This document shows, piece by piece, positions 17,521-27,380 of a DNA stretch of 64,000 nucleotides. The stretch comes from an uncultured Aquimarina sp. (GTDB lineage Bacteria > Bacteroidota > Bacteroidia > Flavobacteriales > Flavobacteriaceae). The DNA lies in NCBI GenBank assembly GCA_947498785.1, contig CANMLS010000006.1, positions 1 to 64,000 of the forward strand, given 5' to 3'. A program made the position numbers and the translations under genes. The number at the start of each line of letters is the position of its first letter. Positions within the stretch are counted from its first letter, which is position 1. The notes beneath the pieces are model-generated. The model saw nothing but the letters and a program-made list of their open reading frames with translations. It did no database searches and was not told where the DNA came from.

Positions 17521-18033
17521 ATGAAGACTCTTAAAGTAATGATAGTATTAGCTCTTATTCCGTTATCCATACAATCACAGAAAAAAAATGAATTACCAAA
17601 ATCAAAAGTAGATTTTAATTCGTTTCTAAAAATATCTGAAGAAATTAAAGAATATAGAGAAAAAAGATTAATATCTCTTGATACTTTTTTGAAGTATATG
17701 TCTGATAAGAATACAATTGTACTGGATACACGTTCTGAAGCTGCATATAAAAGAAAGCATTTTAAAGGAGCTATTCATATTAATTTTTCTGATTTTACCA
17801 AAGAAGAATTAACAAAAAGAGTCCCTTCAAAAGAGACAAGGATTTTGATTTACTGCAATAATAATATTGATGGAGATCCAATTAATTTTCCTACCAAAAA
17901 GATTAATCTGGCATTAAACATCCCTACATTCATAAATTTGTATGGCTACGATTATAAAAATGTATATGAACTATCTTCATTGGTTAATATACAGAATAAA
18001 AGATTACTTTTTGAAGGAACTGATACTAGGTAA
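17521..18033 (+). CDS. Exported rhodanese-like domain protein
   Basis: A 170-residue protein with a signal peptide (about 1-19, ending SIQS). A rhodanese-like domain follows: TIVLDTRSEAAYKRKHFKGAI (within 65-85) and the active-site strand RILIYCNNNIDGDP with Cys112. The loop after the cysteine is longer and more polar than the compact CxxGxR loop of active sulfurtransferases, so it may be a binding or redox variant rather than a true thiosulfate sulfurtransferase. It forms a pair with the vWA lipoprotein and ends before a terminator. Confidence 0.8.
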   Translation: MKTLKVMIVLALIPLSIQSQKKNELPKSKVDFNSFLKISEEIKEYREKRLISLDTFLKYMSDKNTIVLDTRSEAAYKRKHFKGAIHINFSDFTKEELTKRVPSKETRILIYCNNNIDGDPINFPTKKINLALNIPTFINLYGYDYKNVYELSSLVNIQNKRLLFEGTDTR

Positions 18034-18065
18034 TTAAAGAACTTTATATATTTGGTGATTCAAAA

Positions 18066-18098
18066 ATGCTGTCAGAAAACAATCATATCTGGCAGTAT
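18066..18098 (+). terminator. Rho-independent terminator after the vWA-rhodanese pair
   Basis: The arms ATGCTGTCAGA (18066-18076) and TCTGGCAGTAT (18088-18098) pair over 11 positions, two of them G-T, with an 11-base loop and a run of eight T. It lies 33 bases after the rhodanese stop. The rest of the gap to the convergent PorP/SprF gene shows nothing recognisable. Confidence 0.75.
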
Positions 18099-18313
18099 TT
18101 TTTTTAGCTCAATATTATGTCTTTGAAAAAATAAACATATAATACATTACTTCAACTATGTAAGGAATAGAGCCTATAGAATCTGGATTTTTTCACAGTA
18201 CAAAAACTATAATGGAATTGTAATTTTCGTCCTAATTCAAAAACAAATAGCAATCATTGAATTTTGAAAAATTAGATAAGTTTTATTATAATATTAGAGA
18301 GTGAACTTATATC

Positions 18314-19330
18314 TTATTTAGAATTAACAGCAGGACACTTACAATTCCATCTTTCTTTACGCTCCCCAAAATCATAACCCAAAGTAATTTGATGAAAACC
18401 ACCATCACTTAGCACCACAGAGTTAGATTGATAACTATAGGTATATCCAACCAACCATTTTTTATAATTAACTCCTACAAATGGTGTTATATACTGTAAT
18501 TGTTGGCTTTCTACAGATGTCCCATTTTGAGAAAATTCTGCACCATCCAAGCTACGTCTATAAGAAATCCCGCCCCACAAAGTTCCAAAATTAAAATCTT
18601 TATATGCTTTTAAATTAGCATCAACAGCACTCTCTTTGGTTGCATCTGTTGCTTGATACATGATGGAGGGCTCCAAGCTCAAAATATTTCTAATATCGAA
18701 TAAATATCCCAATGAAAATACATATCTACGCTGATTATTAGACTCCTGTATTGGAGTATCATTATTAAAAGTATCACGTGTTGTAGGTAAGATATTTTTT
18801 ACTGTAAAGTGAGCATACCACTCCAAAAAGTTATATGACAATCCTACATCCATATTATAGTAAAAGTCTTTTTGAACTCTATCCAGAATTACCGGATCAG
18901 GATCAGAAGGATCATCAAGTCCTCTTAAATCCAAGTTCGACTGTATAAAACCAGCACTCATACCAAAGGATAACATATTTAAATCTGTTCTATCTCTAGA
19001 GAATAATAAATGATACGCATATGTTGCATAAAATCCTGTTTGCGAAAATCTACCATTTTCATCTTTATATAGAATTCCTCCCCAACCAGATTTATCACCA
19101 GTTCTGAAATTAAGATTCAATGTTTGCAAATTAGGTGCATTATCTACATCAAACCATTGCTTACGAGCTGTAAGTCTTATTTTATTAGCATTTGCTGCAC
19201 CAGCCATCGCTGGGTGTACAAGATATAGGTTATCTGAAAGATAATCAGAATAGATGGGTATTCCTTCTTGCGAAAATCCAAATTGAAATACTAACGCTAA
19301 AGAAACTACATAAAATATTTTTAAGTTCAT
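18314..19330 (-). CDS. PorP/SprF-family type IX secretion membrane protein
   Basis: A 338-residue precursor with a signal peptide (about 1-20, ending FGFS). The mature start IPIYSDYLSDNLYLVHPAMAGA is the diagnostic opening of the PorP/SprF family, followed by KIRLTARKQWFDVDNAP. The barrel repeats that follow end with the family-typical LGYDFGERKERWNC near the C-terminus. PorP/SprF proteins are outer-membrane barrels that work with the type IX secretion system, often carrying one particular surface protein to the cell exterior. No large adhesin gene lies next to this copy, so its cargo is unknown. Confidence 0.92.
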   Translation of the reverse strand: MNLKIFYVVSLALVFQFGFSQEGIPIYSDYLSDNLYLVHPAMAGAANANKIRLTARKQWFDVDNAPNLQTLNLNFRTGDKSGWGGILYKDENGRFSQTGFYATYAYHLLFSRDRTDLNMLSFGMSAGFIQSNLDLRGLDDPSDPDPVILDRVQKDFYYNMDVGLSYNFLEWYAHFTVKNILPTTRDTFNNDTPIQESNNQRRYVFSLGYLFDIRNILSLEPSIMYQATDATKESAVDANLKAYKDFNFGTLWGGISYRRSLDGAEFSQNGTSVESQQLQYITPFVGVNYKKWLVGYTYSYQSNSVVLSDGGFHQITLGYDFGERKERWNCKCPAVNSK

Positions 19331-19581
19331 TTGGGTTCTATTATTTACGGGGCTAAATAGAATTTGTGAATTTAATCCTAACTAATAAAAATAGTATATA
19401 TTGTAAGGATTCACTATTATTTTTCACTTGATCATTAATTAACGATAGTTCCAAAGATATAAATTTTTGTCAGAATATCAGATTTACACTTTTATAAGAA
19501 GAATACGTTAAAAAGTATAAACGATATAATTACGCAACTCATATCGTCTTGCTTTTTAGTAAATTTACCAAAAATTAGCTC

Positions 19582-20493
19582 ATGGAAAAGAACTTTGAAA
19601 TAAAAATAGAAGCAACTTCAAATCCGGGGATTGTTAAATTTGAAGCAAACTACTTTTTGACCCAACATACCAGTTACGAATTTGAGAACATAGATCAGGC
19701 TAAAAATTCCCCTCTGGCCCAACAATTGTTCTATCTGCCATTTGTAAAAAGAGTGTTCATCGCACAAAACTTTATTGCTATTGATAAATATGATATCGTA
19801 GAATGGGCTGATGTACAGGAAGAGGTTGCTGAACAGATTAAGACATATCTTAACAATAAACAGCCTGTTATTAATGAAGTTGAAACTGAAGTTACAAAAA
19901 AAGTTCCTATCACTATTTATGCAGAAAGTACTCCAAACCCTGGTGTACTTAAGTTTGTTGCAAACAAAAAATTAGTAACTGCAGGACATGAATTTAAAAA
20001 CATTGATGAGGCTACTGAAGCTCCTTTGGCAAAAGAATTATTTCATTTTCCTTTTGTTAAAGAAGTATATATCGACGAAAACTACATCTCTATCGGTAAG
20101 TATGACATGGCCGATTGGAATGATATCACAACTGAGATAAGAGAATTTCTACGTAATTACCTCGAAGAAGGTAAAGAAGTTTTATCTGCTAATGCTACAG
20201 TATCCAAAAGCGAAGCAGAAAAACAAGCCGATGTTGACTTTGAGAAGTTAGATGACGTTTCTAAAGATATTATAAATATTATTGAAGAATACATAAAACC
20301 AGCTGTTGCAAGTGATGGAGGGAATATTCTATTTGATTCTTATGACCCAGAAAGCAAAGGAGTAAAAGTAGTCTTACAAGGTGCTTGTAGTGGATGCCCT
20401 TCTTCTACTTTTACTTTAAAAAATGGAATTGAAAATATGTTAAAGGAAATGTTGAAAGATAAAGTAGAGTATGTTGAAGCGATCAATGGGTAG
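19582..20493 (+). CDS. NifU-family Fe-S scaffold with two N-terminal Nfu domains
   Basis: A 303-residue cytoplasmic protein. Residues about 3-95 and 108-200 are two copies of the Nfu N-terminal domain: the first has SNPGIVKFEANYFL and PLAQQLFYLPFVKRVFI, the second TPNPGVLKFVANKKL and PLAKELFHFPFVKEVYI. The C-terminal NifU domain (about 222-303) carries the cluster-binding CxxC as GACSGCPSST (Cys269, Cys272). It holds and passes on [4Fe-4S] clusters to apo-proteins. The duplication within one chain is clear by eye. It faces away from the PorP/SprF gene. Confidence 0.93.
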   Translation: MEKNFEIKIEATSNPGIVKFEANYFLTQHTSYEFENIDQAKNSPLAQQLFYLPFVKRVFIAQNFIAIDKYDIVEWADVQEEVAEQIKTYLNNKQPVINEVETEVTKKVPITIYAESTPNPGVLKFVANKKLVTAGHEFKNIDEATEAPLAKELFHFPFVKEVYIDENYISIGKYDMADWNDITTEIREFLRNYLEEGKEVLSANATVSKSEAEKQADVDFEKLDDVSKDIINIIEEYIKPAVASDGGNILFDSYDPESKGVKVVLQGACSGCPSSTFTLKNGIENMLKEMLKDKVEYVEAING

Positions 20494-20617
20494 TTCATCG
20501 AAAAACATTTGATTACATCCAAAAAACAGGTAAAGAATGCTTTCATTTATTTCAAATAAGCCAAACATCTTGTATATTAGAGGTTATTCATAAAAAATTA
20601 ACTAAAAAAATATCAAC

Positions 20618-20818
20618 ATGGCAATTGTTAAGGTAATTGAAATAATAGCAAGTTCTGAAAAAGGTTGGGAAGACGCAACTAGAAATGGAATAAAACAAGC
20701 TGGAAAAACAGTAAAAAATATCAAATCAGCTTGGGTATCTGATCAAAAAGTTATCATAAAAGATAATGAAATTTCAGAATATAGAGTAAACCTTAAGGTA
20801 TCTTTCGAAATAAAATAG
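20618..20818 (+). CDS. Dodecin
   Basis: A 66-residue protein matching dodecin over its full length: VKVIEIIASSEKGWEDATRN, then GKTVKNIKSAWVSDQ with the flavin-stacking Trp position, and DNEISEYRVNLKVSFEI. Dodecins form hollow dodecamers that store and shield riboflavin or FMN in the cytoplasm. The gene stands alone between the NifU-type gene and the DUF255 protein and has its own terminator about 100 bases downstream. Confidence 0.95.
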   Translation: MAIVKVIEIIASSEKGWEDATRNGIKQAGKTVKNIKSAWVSDQKVIIKDNEISEYRVNLKVSFEIK

Positions 20819-20914
20819 CTTTTTAGTCTTCTAAATAGTATATTCTAAGGTAATCTATTTTAGTTTAGACATACTTAAAACGAATAAAATCTAATTTATT
20901 TCATAAAATTGTAG

Positions 20915-20939
20915 AGCATCTCAATATTCTTGGGATGCT
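20915..20939 (+). terminator. Terminator after dodecin
   Basis: AGCATCTCAA (20915-20924) pairs with TTGGGATGCT (20930-20939) over ten positions (one T-G) with a 5-base loop, followed by five T. It ends about 36 bases before the next gene. Confidence 0.75.
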
Positions 20940-20975
20940 TTTTATATTTTTAGGGATTACTAAAGTCAAACAAAA

Positions 20976-23078
20976 ATGAAATATTGGTTTCTCATCTTAT
21001 TAATTTTAAATATCTCTTGCACAAGTCAAAACAAACCGCAACCCATGGAATACGAATACACTAATGATTTAATTCATGAAACCAGTCCATATTTATTGCA
21101 ACATGCACATAACCCTGTTAACTGGAAACCTTGGGGAGAAAAAGCACTGGATCAAGCTAAAAAAGAAAATAAACTTATCATTGTAAGCATTGGGTATGCA
21201 GCTTGTCATTGGTGCCATGTCATGGAACATGAAAGCTTTGAAGACCCAAAAGTTGCAGAAATCATGAATACTAATTTCATCAATATCAAAGTTGATCGTG
21301 AGGAACGTCCGGATATTGATCAAGTTTATATGAACGCAGTACAATTAATGACTGGTAGTGGTGGCTGGCCTCTTAACATGATAACCTTGCCTGATGGGAG
21401 ACCCGTTTGGGGAGGCACATATTTTCCAAAAGGAGACTGGGTTGATGCGCTTAAACAAATAGCTGGATTACATAAAAAACAACCCAATAAACTTGTAGAA
21501 TATGCTGACAAACTTGAACAAGGTATAAAAGCTGTCGATGTTATTGACATTAATACTAATAAAATTAATTTTGAAAAAGAATTTATTGCTTCATCTGTTA
21601 AGGAATGGAGTGCAAATTTTGATCATCAAAAAGGAGGAACAAAACGAGTTCCAAAATTTATGATGCCTAATAACTATCAATTTTTACTTCGATACGCATA
21701 TCAAACTAAAGACCAAGAATTATTAATGTTTGTAAAAAACACTCTAGAAAAAATATCTTATGGGGGTGTCTACGACCATGTTGGGGGAGGTTTTTCAAGA
21801 TATTCTACAGATGACAAATGGCATGTTCCGCATTTTGAAAAAATGTTATACGACAATGCTCAATTAGCAAGTTTATACTCAGATGCCTATCTTATTACTA
21901 AAGATCCATGGTTCAAAACTGTAGTATACGAAACATTAGAGTTTGTATCCAAAGAGCTCACCAATGAAGAAGGTGCTTTTTATTCGTCGCTGGATGCTGA
22001 TAGCAACACTCCAGAAGGCGAATTAGAAGAAGGTGCTTTTTATGTATGGACAAAAGAAGAGCTCAAAAAGCTCTTAGGAGATGATTACGAACTCTTTTCT
22101 TCGTATTACAACATAAACTCGTACGGCTTTTGGGAAAAAGAAAACTATGTCTTGATACGAAAGGATACTGATCAAAAAATATGTAATGATTTTAATTTAA
22201 ATTCAGAAACGCTCATCAAAAAAATCTCTCAATGGAAAAAAATCTTACTTCAAGAACGTGAAAAACGTTCTAAACCAAGATTGGATGACAAGACATTAAC
22301 TTCTTGGAATGCTTTAATGCTGAAGGGATATCTAGATGCATATCGTGTTTTTGGAGAGAAAGCATTTCTTGATACTGCAATAAAGAATGCTACATTTCTT
22401 AAAAAAAATCAGCTACAAAACAACAAATCATTATTTCACAATTATAAGAATGGTAAAAGTACAGTTAACGGCTATTTAGAAGATTATGCGCTTGTCATTG
22501 AAGCTTTCATCGTGCTTTATCAAAATACTCTTGATACTGAGTGGCTCGACATAGCCAATCAACTTACAGAATATACTTTGACACATTTTTTTGATAAAAC
22601 AAAAAATATATTCTACTTTACCTCAGATGAAGATCCAGAACTCATTACACGAACTATTGAATATAATGACAATGTAATCCCTGCATCCAATTCTATAATG
22701 GGCAAAAACTTGTTTCTACTATCTCACTATTACGACCGTTCTGATTATAAAGAAATAAGTCAACAAATGCTTCATAACATTCAACCCCAAATCGAATCAT
22801 ATGCTTCTGGATATTCTAATTGGTTAGACCTTATGCTTAATTTTTCTTTTAATTTCTATGAACTGGTTGTTGTTGGAAATGAAGCCAAAATTAAATTGAA
22901 AGAATTAAATCAAACATACATACCCAATAAGCTATTGGCAGGAAGTGTATCAGATTCTGATCGAGCATTGCTTAAAAATAGATTTGATGAAGATAAAACA
23001 CTTATCTATACTTGTGTAAATAATGCGTGCAAATTTCCTGTTGAAGATACGAATGAAGTACTTAAAATGATCGATTGA
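20976..23078 (+). CDS. Thioredoxin-fold DUF255 protein (YyaL/SPATA20 family)
   Basis: A 700-residue protein of the YyaL/spermatogenesis-associated protein 20 family, normal length. After a possible lipoprotein signal (Cys15 in ILNISC; the lipobox is imperfect) comes [17 protein letters not shown] and a thioredoxin-like domain with AACHWCHVM (Cys77, Cys80). The rest is an (alpha/alpha)-barrel like that of N-acylglucosamine 2-epimerases: [41 protein letters not shown] and [19 protein letters not shown]. The biochemical role is not established; a redox or sugar-modifying activity has been proposed for the family. The gene stands alone. Confidence 0.9.
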   Translation: MKYWFLILLILNISCTSQNKPQPMEYEYTNDLIHETSPYLLQHAHNPVNWKPWGEKALDQAKKENKLIIVSIGYAACHWCHVMEHESFEDPKVAEIMNTNFINIKVDREERPDIDQVYMNAVQLMTGSGGWPLNMITLPDGRPVWGGTYFPKGDWVDALKQIAGLHKKQPNKLVEYADKLEQGIKAVDVIDINTNKINFEKEFIASSVKEWSANFDHQKGGTKRVPKFMMPNNYQFLLRYAYQTKDQELLMFVKNTLEKISYGGVYDHVGGGFSRYSTDDKWHVPHFEKMLYDNAQLASLYSDAYLITKDPWFKTVVYETLEFVSKELTNEEGAFYSSLDADSNTPEGELEEGAFYVWTKEELKKLLGDDYELFSSYYNINSYGFWEKENYVLIRKDTDQKICNDFNLNSETLIKKISQWKKILLQEREKRSKPRLDDKTLTSWNALMLKGYLDAYRVFGEKAFLDTAIKNATFLKKNQLQNNKSLFHNYKNGKSTVNGYLEDYALVIEAFIVLYQNTLDTEWLDIANQLTEYTLTHFFDKTKNIFYFTSDEDPELITRTIEYNDNVIPASNSIMGKNLFLLSHYYDRSDYKEISQQMLHNIQPQIESYASGYSNWLDLMLNFSFNFYELVVVGNEAKIKLKELNQTYIPNKLLAGSVSDSDRALLKNRFDEDKTLIYTCVNNACKFPVEDTNEVLKMID

Positions 23079-23401
23079 CACTTTTTGCATTTTTCTCTAT
23101 TAAAAAGAAAAAAAACAGACTTTAAACTGAGGTTTTAAACTATCAAAAATGGTAGATAGTAGACGTTTTTTGCGTTTTTAACCCATTGATTAACATTTAT
23201 TTGTAATTAAAATCGCACAATATTACGGTTTTAACGTAAAAAATGTGTGTGAATTTTCTGTTAAAATCTTTATTTTCTTCATGATAATTCAACAAATAAC
23301 ATCTTTTTTGTGATAAATTCATAAAAATCACGCCAAAAAATGATAAAAATTTTATTTAAAGTGTTATTTTTTTAAATTTATCTCACCTAAATTGACAAAT
23401 C
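23079..23401. other. AT-rich intergenic region before the tandem paralogue pair
   Basis: A 323-base gap. It holds a weak hairpin (ACTATC 23139-23144 with GATAGT 23155-23160) followed by a T-rich stretch, which could end the DUF255 transcript. Below that is very AT-rich DNA leading into the first paralogue. No gene and no clear promoter word was found. Confidence 0.4.
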
Positions 23402-24115
23402 ATGAAGAGAACTTTACCTTTTATACTTTTAGCAGCATTTTATGCTTCATTCGCCCAAATACCCTCGAGTTTACTTGTACCTACTTCCAAAATTTCTTCT
23501 TACGATGACTATGAAGGAAGTATTTACATGAAATTTCGTTATAAAGAATCTAGTGTAATAGATGAAAAATCTAGCGCCTTTGACGCTAAGCTAAAGTATA
23601 ATATTTATACTGATGCATTAGAATTTGTATCCAAATCCGGTGATTTGTTTGAACTGGTTAAAAACCCTACTATCCACGCTAGAATTGATGGTGATTATTT
23701 TTACTACTGTGACTTTAAAAGTCAAAGAGGTATTGATCGTAGAGGATATTATGTATTAGTAGAATTAACAGATAGATATCGTATCTATAAAAGATTTACA
23801 TTAGAAATCAAAGATCCAAAAGAACAAGCAGCAGTAAGCAGTGGAGTTGCAGAACCAGGATCTATTAGAATGAACACTTCCTATTTTATTGAAGAGGCAG
23901 GAGTAATTATGGAGCTACCTCTCAACAAAAAAGAAATGTTAGCAGCTTTTAGTGATAAAGAAAATGAATTAAAAGAATATCTTAAAAAAGAAAAAATTCG
24001 TTTAAAAAAGGAAGAAGACCTTATTCGCTTTGTTGCCAGATATAATGCTCTTAAAAGCGATGAAGTTTCGCAAAACAGAAGCCTCCTAAGCAATGCTAAT
24101 TCAGACAGGAATTAA
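23402..24115 (+). CDS. Secreted protein of unknown function, tandem paralogue 1
   Basis: A 237-residue precursor with a signal peptide (about 1-18, ending ASFAQ). I do not recognise the family. The middle part is strand-rich: YEGSIYMKFRYKESSVIDEKS, then YFYYCDFKSQRGIDRRGYYVLVELT, with one Cys in the CDF motif. The last 70 residues are strikingly charged and helical: ELPLNKKEMLAAFSDKENE, EYLKKEKIRLKKEEDLIRF and VARYNALKS. The next gene is a paralogue with the same layout and a nearly identical C-terminal segment. No operon partner with a known function is present, so no role can be proposed beyond a periplasmic or surface location. Confidence 0.8.
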   Translation: MKRTLPFILLAAFYASFAQIPSSLLVPTSKISSYDDYEGSIYMKFRYKESSVIDEKSSAFDAKLKYNIYTDALEFVSKSGDLFELVKNPTIHARIDGDYFYYCDFKSQRGIDRRGYYVLVELTDRYRIYKRFTLEIKDPKEQAAVSSGVAEPGSIRMNTSYFIEEAGVIMELPLNKKEMLAAFSDKENELKEYLKKEKIRLKKEEDLIRFVARYNALKSDEVSQNRSLLSNANSDRN

Positions 24116-24367
24116 TAGACTACTTTTATTTTCCTTACCTGAAATGATTTTTAGCAATATAAATTTTATTAAGTACTATTATTTATAATCACCTAAGGCA
24201 CAAACAAATATACTGCTATAACATTCAATTTATTTTGATTTTGTAATATTAATTAACTATCTTTTAACAAATAAATAAGAAAATGTAAAAACCTAATAAT
24301 AATAATTTAGTTCAAAAAACTACAATTACTATTAATCAAAAAAAATTAACAAACTCAACTTAGAATT

Positions 24368-25072
24368 ATGAAAACAATAGTACTATTATTTTTAACAGTA
24401 TCATCTATATCATTTGCCCAATTACCAAAAAATTTACTAAATGATATTCAAAAAGACTACACATATAGTGAATATACAGGGTCTATTTACATGAATCTTA
24501 GCTACAAAGAATCTAGTGTTATACATGAGAAATCAACTACATACCATGCAAAATTAAGGTATAACATTCACGAGGATGCTATGGAATATAAAGAAAAATC
24601 AAATTTGTATGAGTTAATTAAAAATCAAACTACTCATGTAAGAATTGATGATAATTATTTCTATTACTGTGACTTCAAAAATCAGCGAGGACATAATAAA
24701 TCTGGATATTATATATTGGTAGAATTAACCAACTTGTATAGTATTTATAAAAAAATCACCCTAAGCATGGAAAACTCTGTAAATCAAAGAGTTATTGGCA
24801 ACGCTTCTAATGAACCTGGTAAAATCGTACAAAACATTACATATTATATAGAAGAAGAAGGGGTGATTATGGAACTCCCTCTCAATAAAAAAGAAATGTT
24901 AGCAACATTTAGCGACAAAGAAAATGAACTTAAGGAGTATCTTAAAAAAGAAAAGATTCGCTTAAAAAAGGAAGAGGATCTTATTCGTTTTGTTGCCAGA
25001 TACAATGCATTAAAAAGCTCTAACCCCAATTCTTCTAACAGTCTATTAACGAACACTCTTAGAGGAAATTAA
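24368..25072 (+). CDS. Secreted protein of unknown function, tandem paralogue 2
   Basis: A 234-residue precursor with a signal peptide (about 1-17, ending ISFAQ). It aligns with the preceding gene from end to end: YTGSIYMNLSYKESSVIHEKS, YFYYCDFKNQRGHNKSGYYIL and ELPLNKKEMLATFSDKENE. Similarity is moderate in the first two thirds and close to identity over the last ~55 shared residues, while the DNA there differs mainly at silent positions. The 252-base gap between the copies suggests each has its own promoter. Function unknown; it arose by tandem duplication. Confidence 0.8.
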   Translation: MKTIVLLFLTVSSISFAQLPKNLLNDIQKDYTYSEYTGSIYMNLSYKESSVIHEKSTTYHAKLRYNIHEDAMEYKEKSNLYELIKNQTTHVRIDDNYFYYCDFKNQRGHNKSGYYILVELTNLYSIYKKITLSMENSVNQRVIGNASNEPGKIVQNITYYIEEEGVIMELPLNKKEMLATFSDKENELKEYLKKEKIRLKKEEDLIRFVARYNALKSSNPNSSNSLLTNTLRGN

Positions 25073-25190
25073 AACATCTAATAATATAATAGTGAGTTTT
25101 TAAAGACAGTAGCAGTAGAGGTGACAATTTAATTTTAATAAACCAAAATCTGATATATTTTCATATAATATATTACGTACAAGAATGTTA

Positions 25191-25853
25191 TTAACCTCCT
25201 ACAAAATCTTTTAAATAATAAGGTTCAAAATAGCCCACGTCTTCAAATTCTTTATTTAGGTATTTAGAATAACTTAGTATTACCATCTCTCGCGCAGATG
25301 GTAATTTGTTTTTAACAAAGGTTGCACTACTTGAGATACATATGGTTGAAAACTTCTCTACACCATTACCAATAAAATACACGTTCTTCTTCTCAAGATA
25401 TTCTCTAAAAGAATTTTCAGTAAGAATTTCTGCTTCTGTATCTCTTATCTGCTTATTTTTACTCGAGAAAACCGCAGAGTATACTTCCATTCGTCGTGCA
25501 TCAATCATAGGAACAACGTATGCCTCATTTTCTAAATCTATTTGCAATGCTAATGACTGTAATGTTGGTATAGCAATCAGTGGTATATCCAACGCATAAC
25601 ACAATCCTTTTGCCGCAGAAACTCCAATTCTTAGTCCCGTATATGAACCTGGTCCTTTACTCACAGCAACTGCCATAAGATCTTTTAAAGATATACCAGC
25701 CTCTGACATAACTTTATCAATAAAATTATGTAGCCTTTCTGCGTGAGAATATGAAGTATTATAATCCTCTTCTATACAAATTATTTCCTTTTTTTTAGCT
25801 AAAGCTACAGAACAATTTGTTGTTGAAGTTTCTATGCACAGAATATAAGCCAT
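25191..25853 (-). CDS. tsaB: tRNA threonylcarbamoyladenosine biosynthesis protein TsaB
   Basis: A 220-residue protein of the ASKHA fold, the non-catalytic partner of TsaD in making the t6A37 modification of tRNAs that read ANN codons. Seen are the N-terminal ILCIETSTTNCSVAL strand pair, SYSHAERLHNFI, and the family motif GPGSYTGLRIG (67-77). The length is normal. It is transcribed alone, convergent with the tandem paralogues; a -7-like word lies 15 bases upstream of its ATG. Confidence 0.95.
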   Translation of the reverse strand: MAYILCIETSTTNCSVALAKKKEIICIEEDYNTSYSHAERLHNFIDKVMSEAGISLKDLMAVAVSKGPGSYTGLRIGVSAAKGLCYALDIPLIAIPTLQSLALQIDLENEAYVVPMIDARRMEVYSAVFSSKNKQIRDTEAEILTENSFREYLEKKNVYFIGNGVEKFSTICISSSATFVKNKLPSAREMVILSYSKYLNKEFEDVGYFEPYYLKDFVGG

Positions 25854-25868
25854 TAATCAAAATTTGGG

Positions 25869-25876
25869 CAAAGATA
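25869..25876 (-). promoter_or_regulatory. Possible -7 element for tsaB
   Basis: TATCTTTG on the minus strand matches TAnnTTTG and lies 15 bases before the tsaB ATG, similar spacing to the bamA-run promoter. No clear TTG stands at the expected upstream distance. Confidence 0.4.
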
Positions 25877-25993
25877 ACCTAAATAGCTAAACTATTTTAT
25901 CCTCCTAAGTATCATTAGTAAATTATTATGTACCAGTAGAAAACCCAAACCTGTATATAGATTATTATATATACTACGCCTATACAAATGAAT

Positions 25994-26015
25994 ACACTAT
26001 AAAAGTTTATAGTGT
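25994..26015 (-). terminator. Hairpin directly after the export operon
   Basis: ACACTATAA (25994-26002) pairs with TTATAGTGT (26007-26015) around a short loop. It abuts the stop codon of the last gene of the export operon. The T tail on the minus strand is weak, so termination is only likely. Confidence 0.45.
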
Positions 26016-27293
26016 TTATTTGCTCGGTTTGTTATCAGTTTCTGATTTTACTTTATCACCTGTTTTGAGAATTTTTGTAACTACATTATATGGTCCAGTT
26101 ATCACTTCATCACCTTCCTTCAAGCCACTAATAATTTCAATATTACTATCATCTTGAATCCCAGTTTTTACCACTCTTAATTTTGCAATTTCACCATTCT
26201 TCACAAATACACATTCGAATTTCTTATTAGTCCCAGATACTATTTTATCTTTTGATGTAGTTTCTTTTACACTAGAAGTATCATTTTTAATTACAATCGC
26301 GCTTATAGGAACCCCTATTACATCTTTTCTTTTATCAGTAATAACATCGACCGTAGCAGTCATACCAGGCCTAAATGGAGAATAATTTTCTGGTTTATTA
26401 TCAATCAAATCTTTATATGATTCTTCTAGAATTCTAACTTTTACCTTAAAATTGGTTACTTGATCTGCACTTACTGTATTTTCGGCAGAATTAGCTATTT
26501 CTGTAACCAACCCTTTAAACTCTTTTTTTAGATAAGCATCTACTTCAACAATAGTAGAGTCTTCAATAGTAACCTTAACAATATCATTTTCGTTTACATC
26601 TACTTCAACCTCCATATTACTTAAGTTAGCCACTCTTACAATCTCTGTCCCTGCCATTTGTTGTGTTCCTACAACTCTTTCTCCCAGTTCTACTGATAAT
26701 TTGGAAATTGTTCCATCCATCGGAGCATAAATAGTAGTTCTACTTAAATTATCCTTGGCTTCGTTAACAGTTGCTTGAGCACTTCGCACGTTATAATAAG
26801 CAGATTTTTTACCAGCTTCTGCTCCTTCAAATGCAGATATAGCTCTATCCCATTCGGCTTTAGAAATCACACCTTTTTCAAATAGTTCTTTATTTCGATC
26901 ATAACTAAGTTTTGCCTCCTTGAGACTTGCTTCTGCTTGTTGCAATCCTGCTCTTACATTTTCTAAGGTTGCTTGTGATCTATTTAATCCAGATTGAATT
27001 ATATCTGGATTTATACGAACTAAAACATCTCCTTTCTTAACTTGCTGTCCTTCTTTAATTGGTAAATTTATAATCTCTCCTGACACTTCTGAGGAGAGTT
27101 TAACCTCTACTTCTGGTTGAATTTTACCTGTTGCAGAAACAGTTTCAATGATATCGATTTTCTCAATTTCAGTAATTGACACTTCTTTATAATTACCACT
27201 TTCTCCAAACCAGCCTGCTTTTTTACCATAAACAAGTAATCCGATTAAAACGACAACTATTCCTAAAACAAAGAGTAAAGTTTTTTTATTCAT
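26016..27293 (-). CDS. MacA/HlyD-type periplasmic adaptor, copy 2
   Basis: A 425-residue membrane-fusion protein. One N-terminal membrane anchor (about 5-24), then the first half of the lipoyl domain (SSEVSGEIINLPIKEGQQVKKGDVLV), a long coiled-coil hairpin (about 90-190, with GVISKAEWDRA), the second lipoyl half (IYAPMDGTISKLSVELGERV) and beta-barrel and membrane-proximal domains (GMTATVDVITDKRKD, EGDEVITGPYNVV). It bridges an inner-membrane transporter and a TolC channel. It is the last gene of a run with TolC, a second adaptor, two permeases and an ATPase, all on the same strand, and is 87 bases after the TolC gene. Confidence 0.92.
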   Translation of the reverse strand: MNKKTLLFVLGIVVVLIGLLVYGKKAGWFGESGNYKEVSITEIEKIDIIETVSATGKIQPEVEVKLSSEVSGEIINLPIKEGQQVKKGDVLVRINPDIIQSGLNRSQATLENVRAGLQQAEASLKEAKLSYDRNKELFEKGVISKAEWDRAISAFEGAEAGKKSAYYNVRSAQATVNEAKDNLSRTTIYAPMDGTISKLSVELGERVVGTQQMAGTEIVRVANLSNMEVEVDVNENDIVKVTIEDSTIVEVDAYLKKEFKGLVTEIANSAENTVSADQVTNFKVKVRILEESYKDLIDNKPENYSPFRPGMTATVDVITDKRKDVIGVPISAIVIKNDTSSVKETTSKDKIVSGTNKKFECVFVKNGEIAKLRVVKTGIQDDSNIEIISGLKEGDEVITGPYNVVTKILKTGDKVKSETDNKPSK

Positions 27294-27380
27294 GACGTAC
27301 TTTAACGTTAATTTTATTGTATGAAAAATACAATCTTTTCTATATAATTTGTAGTAGTCAAAAAAGAGATACTACTTATT

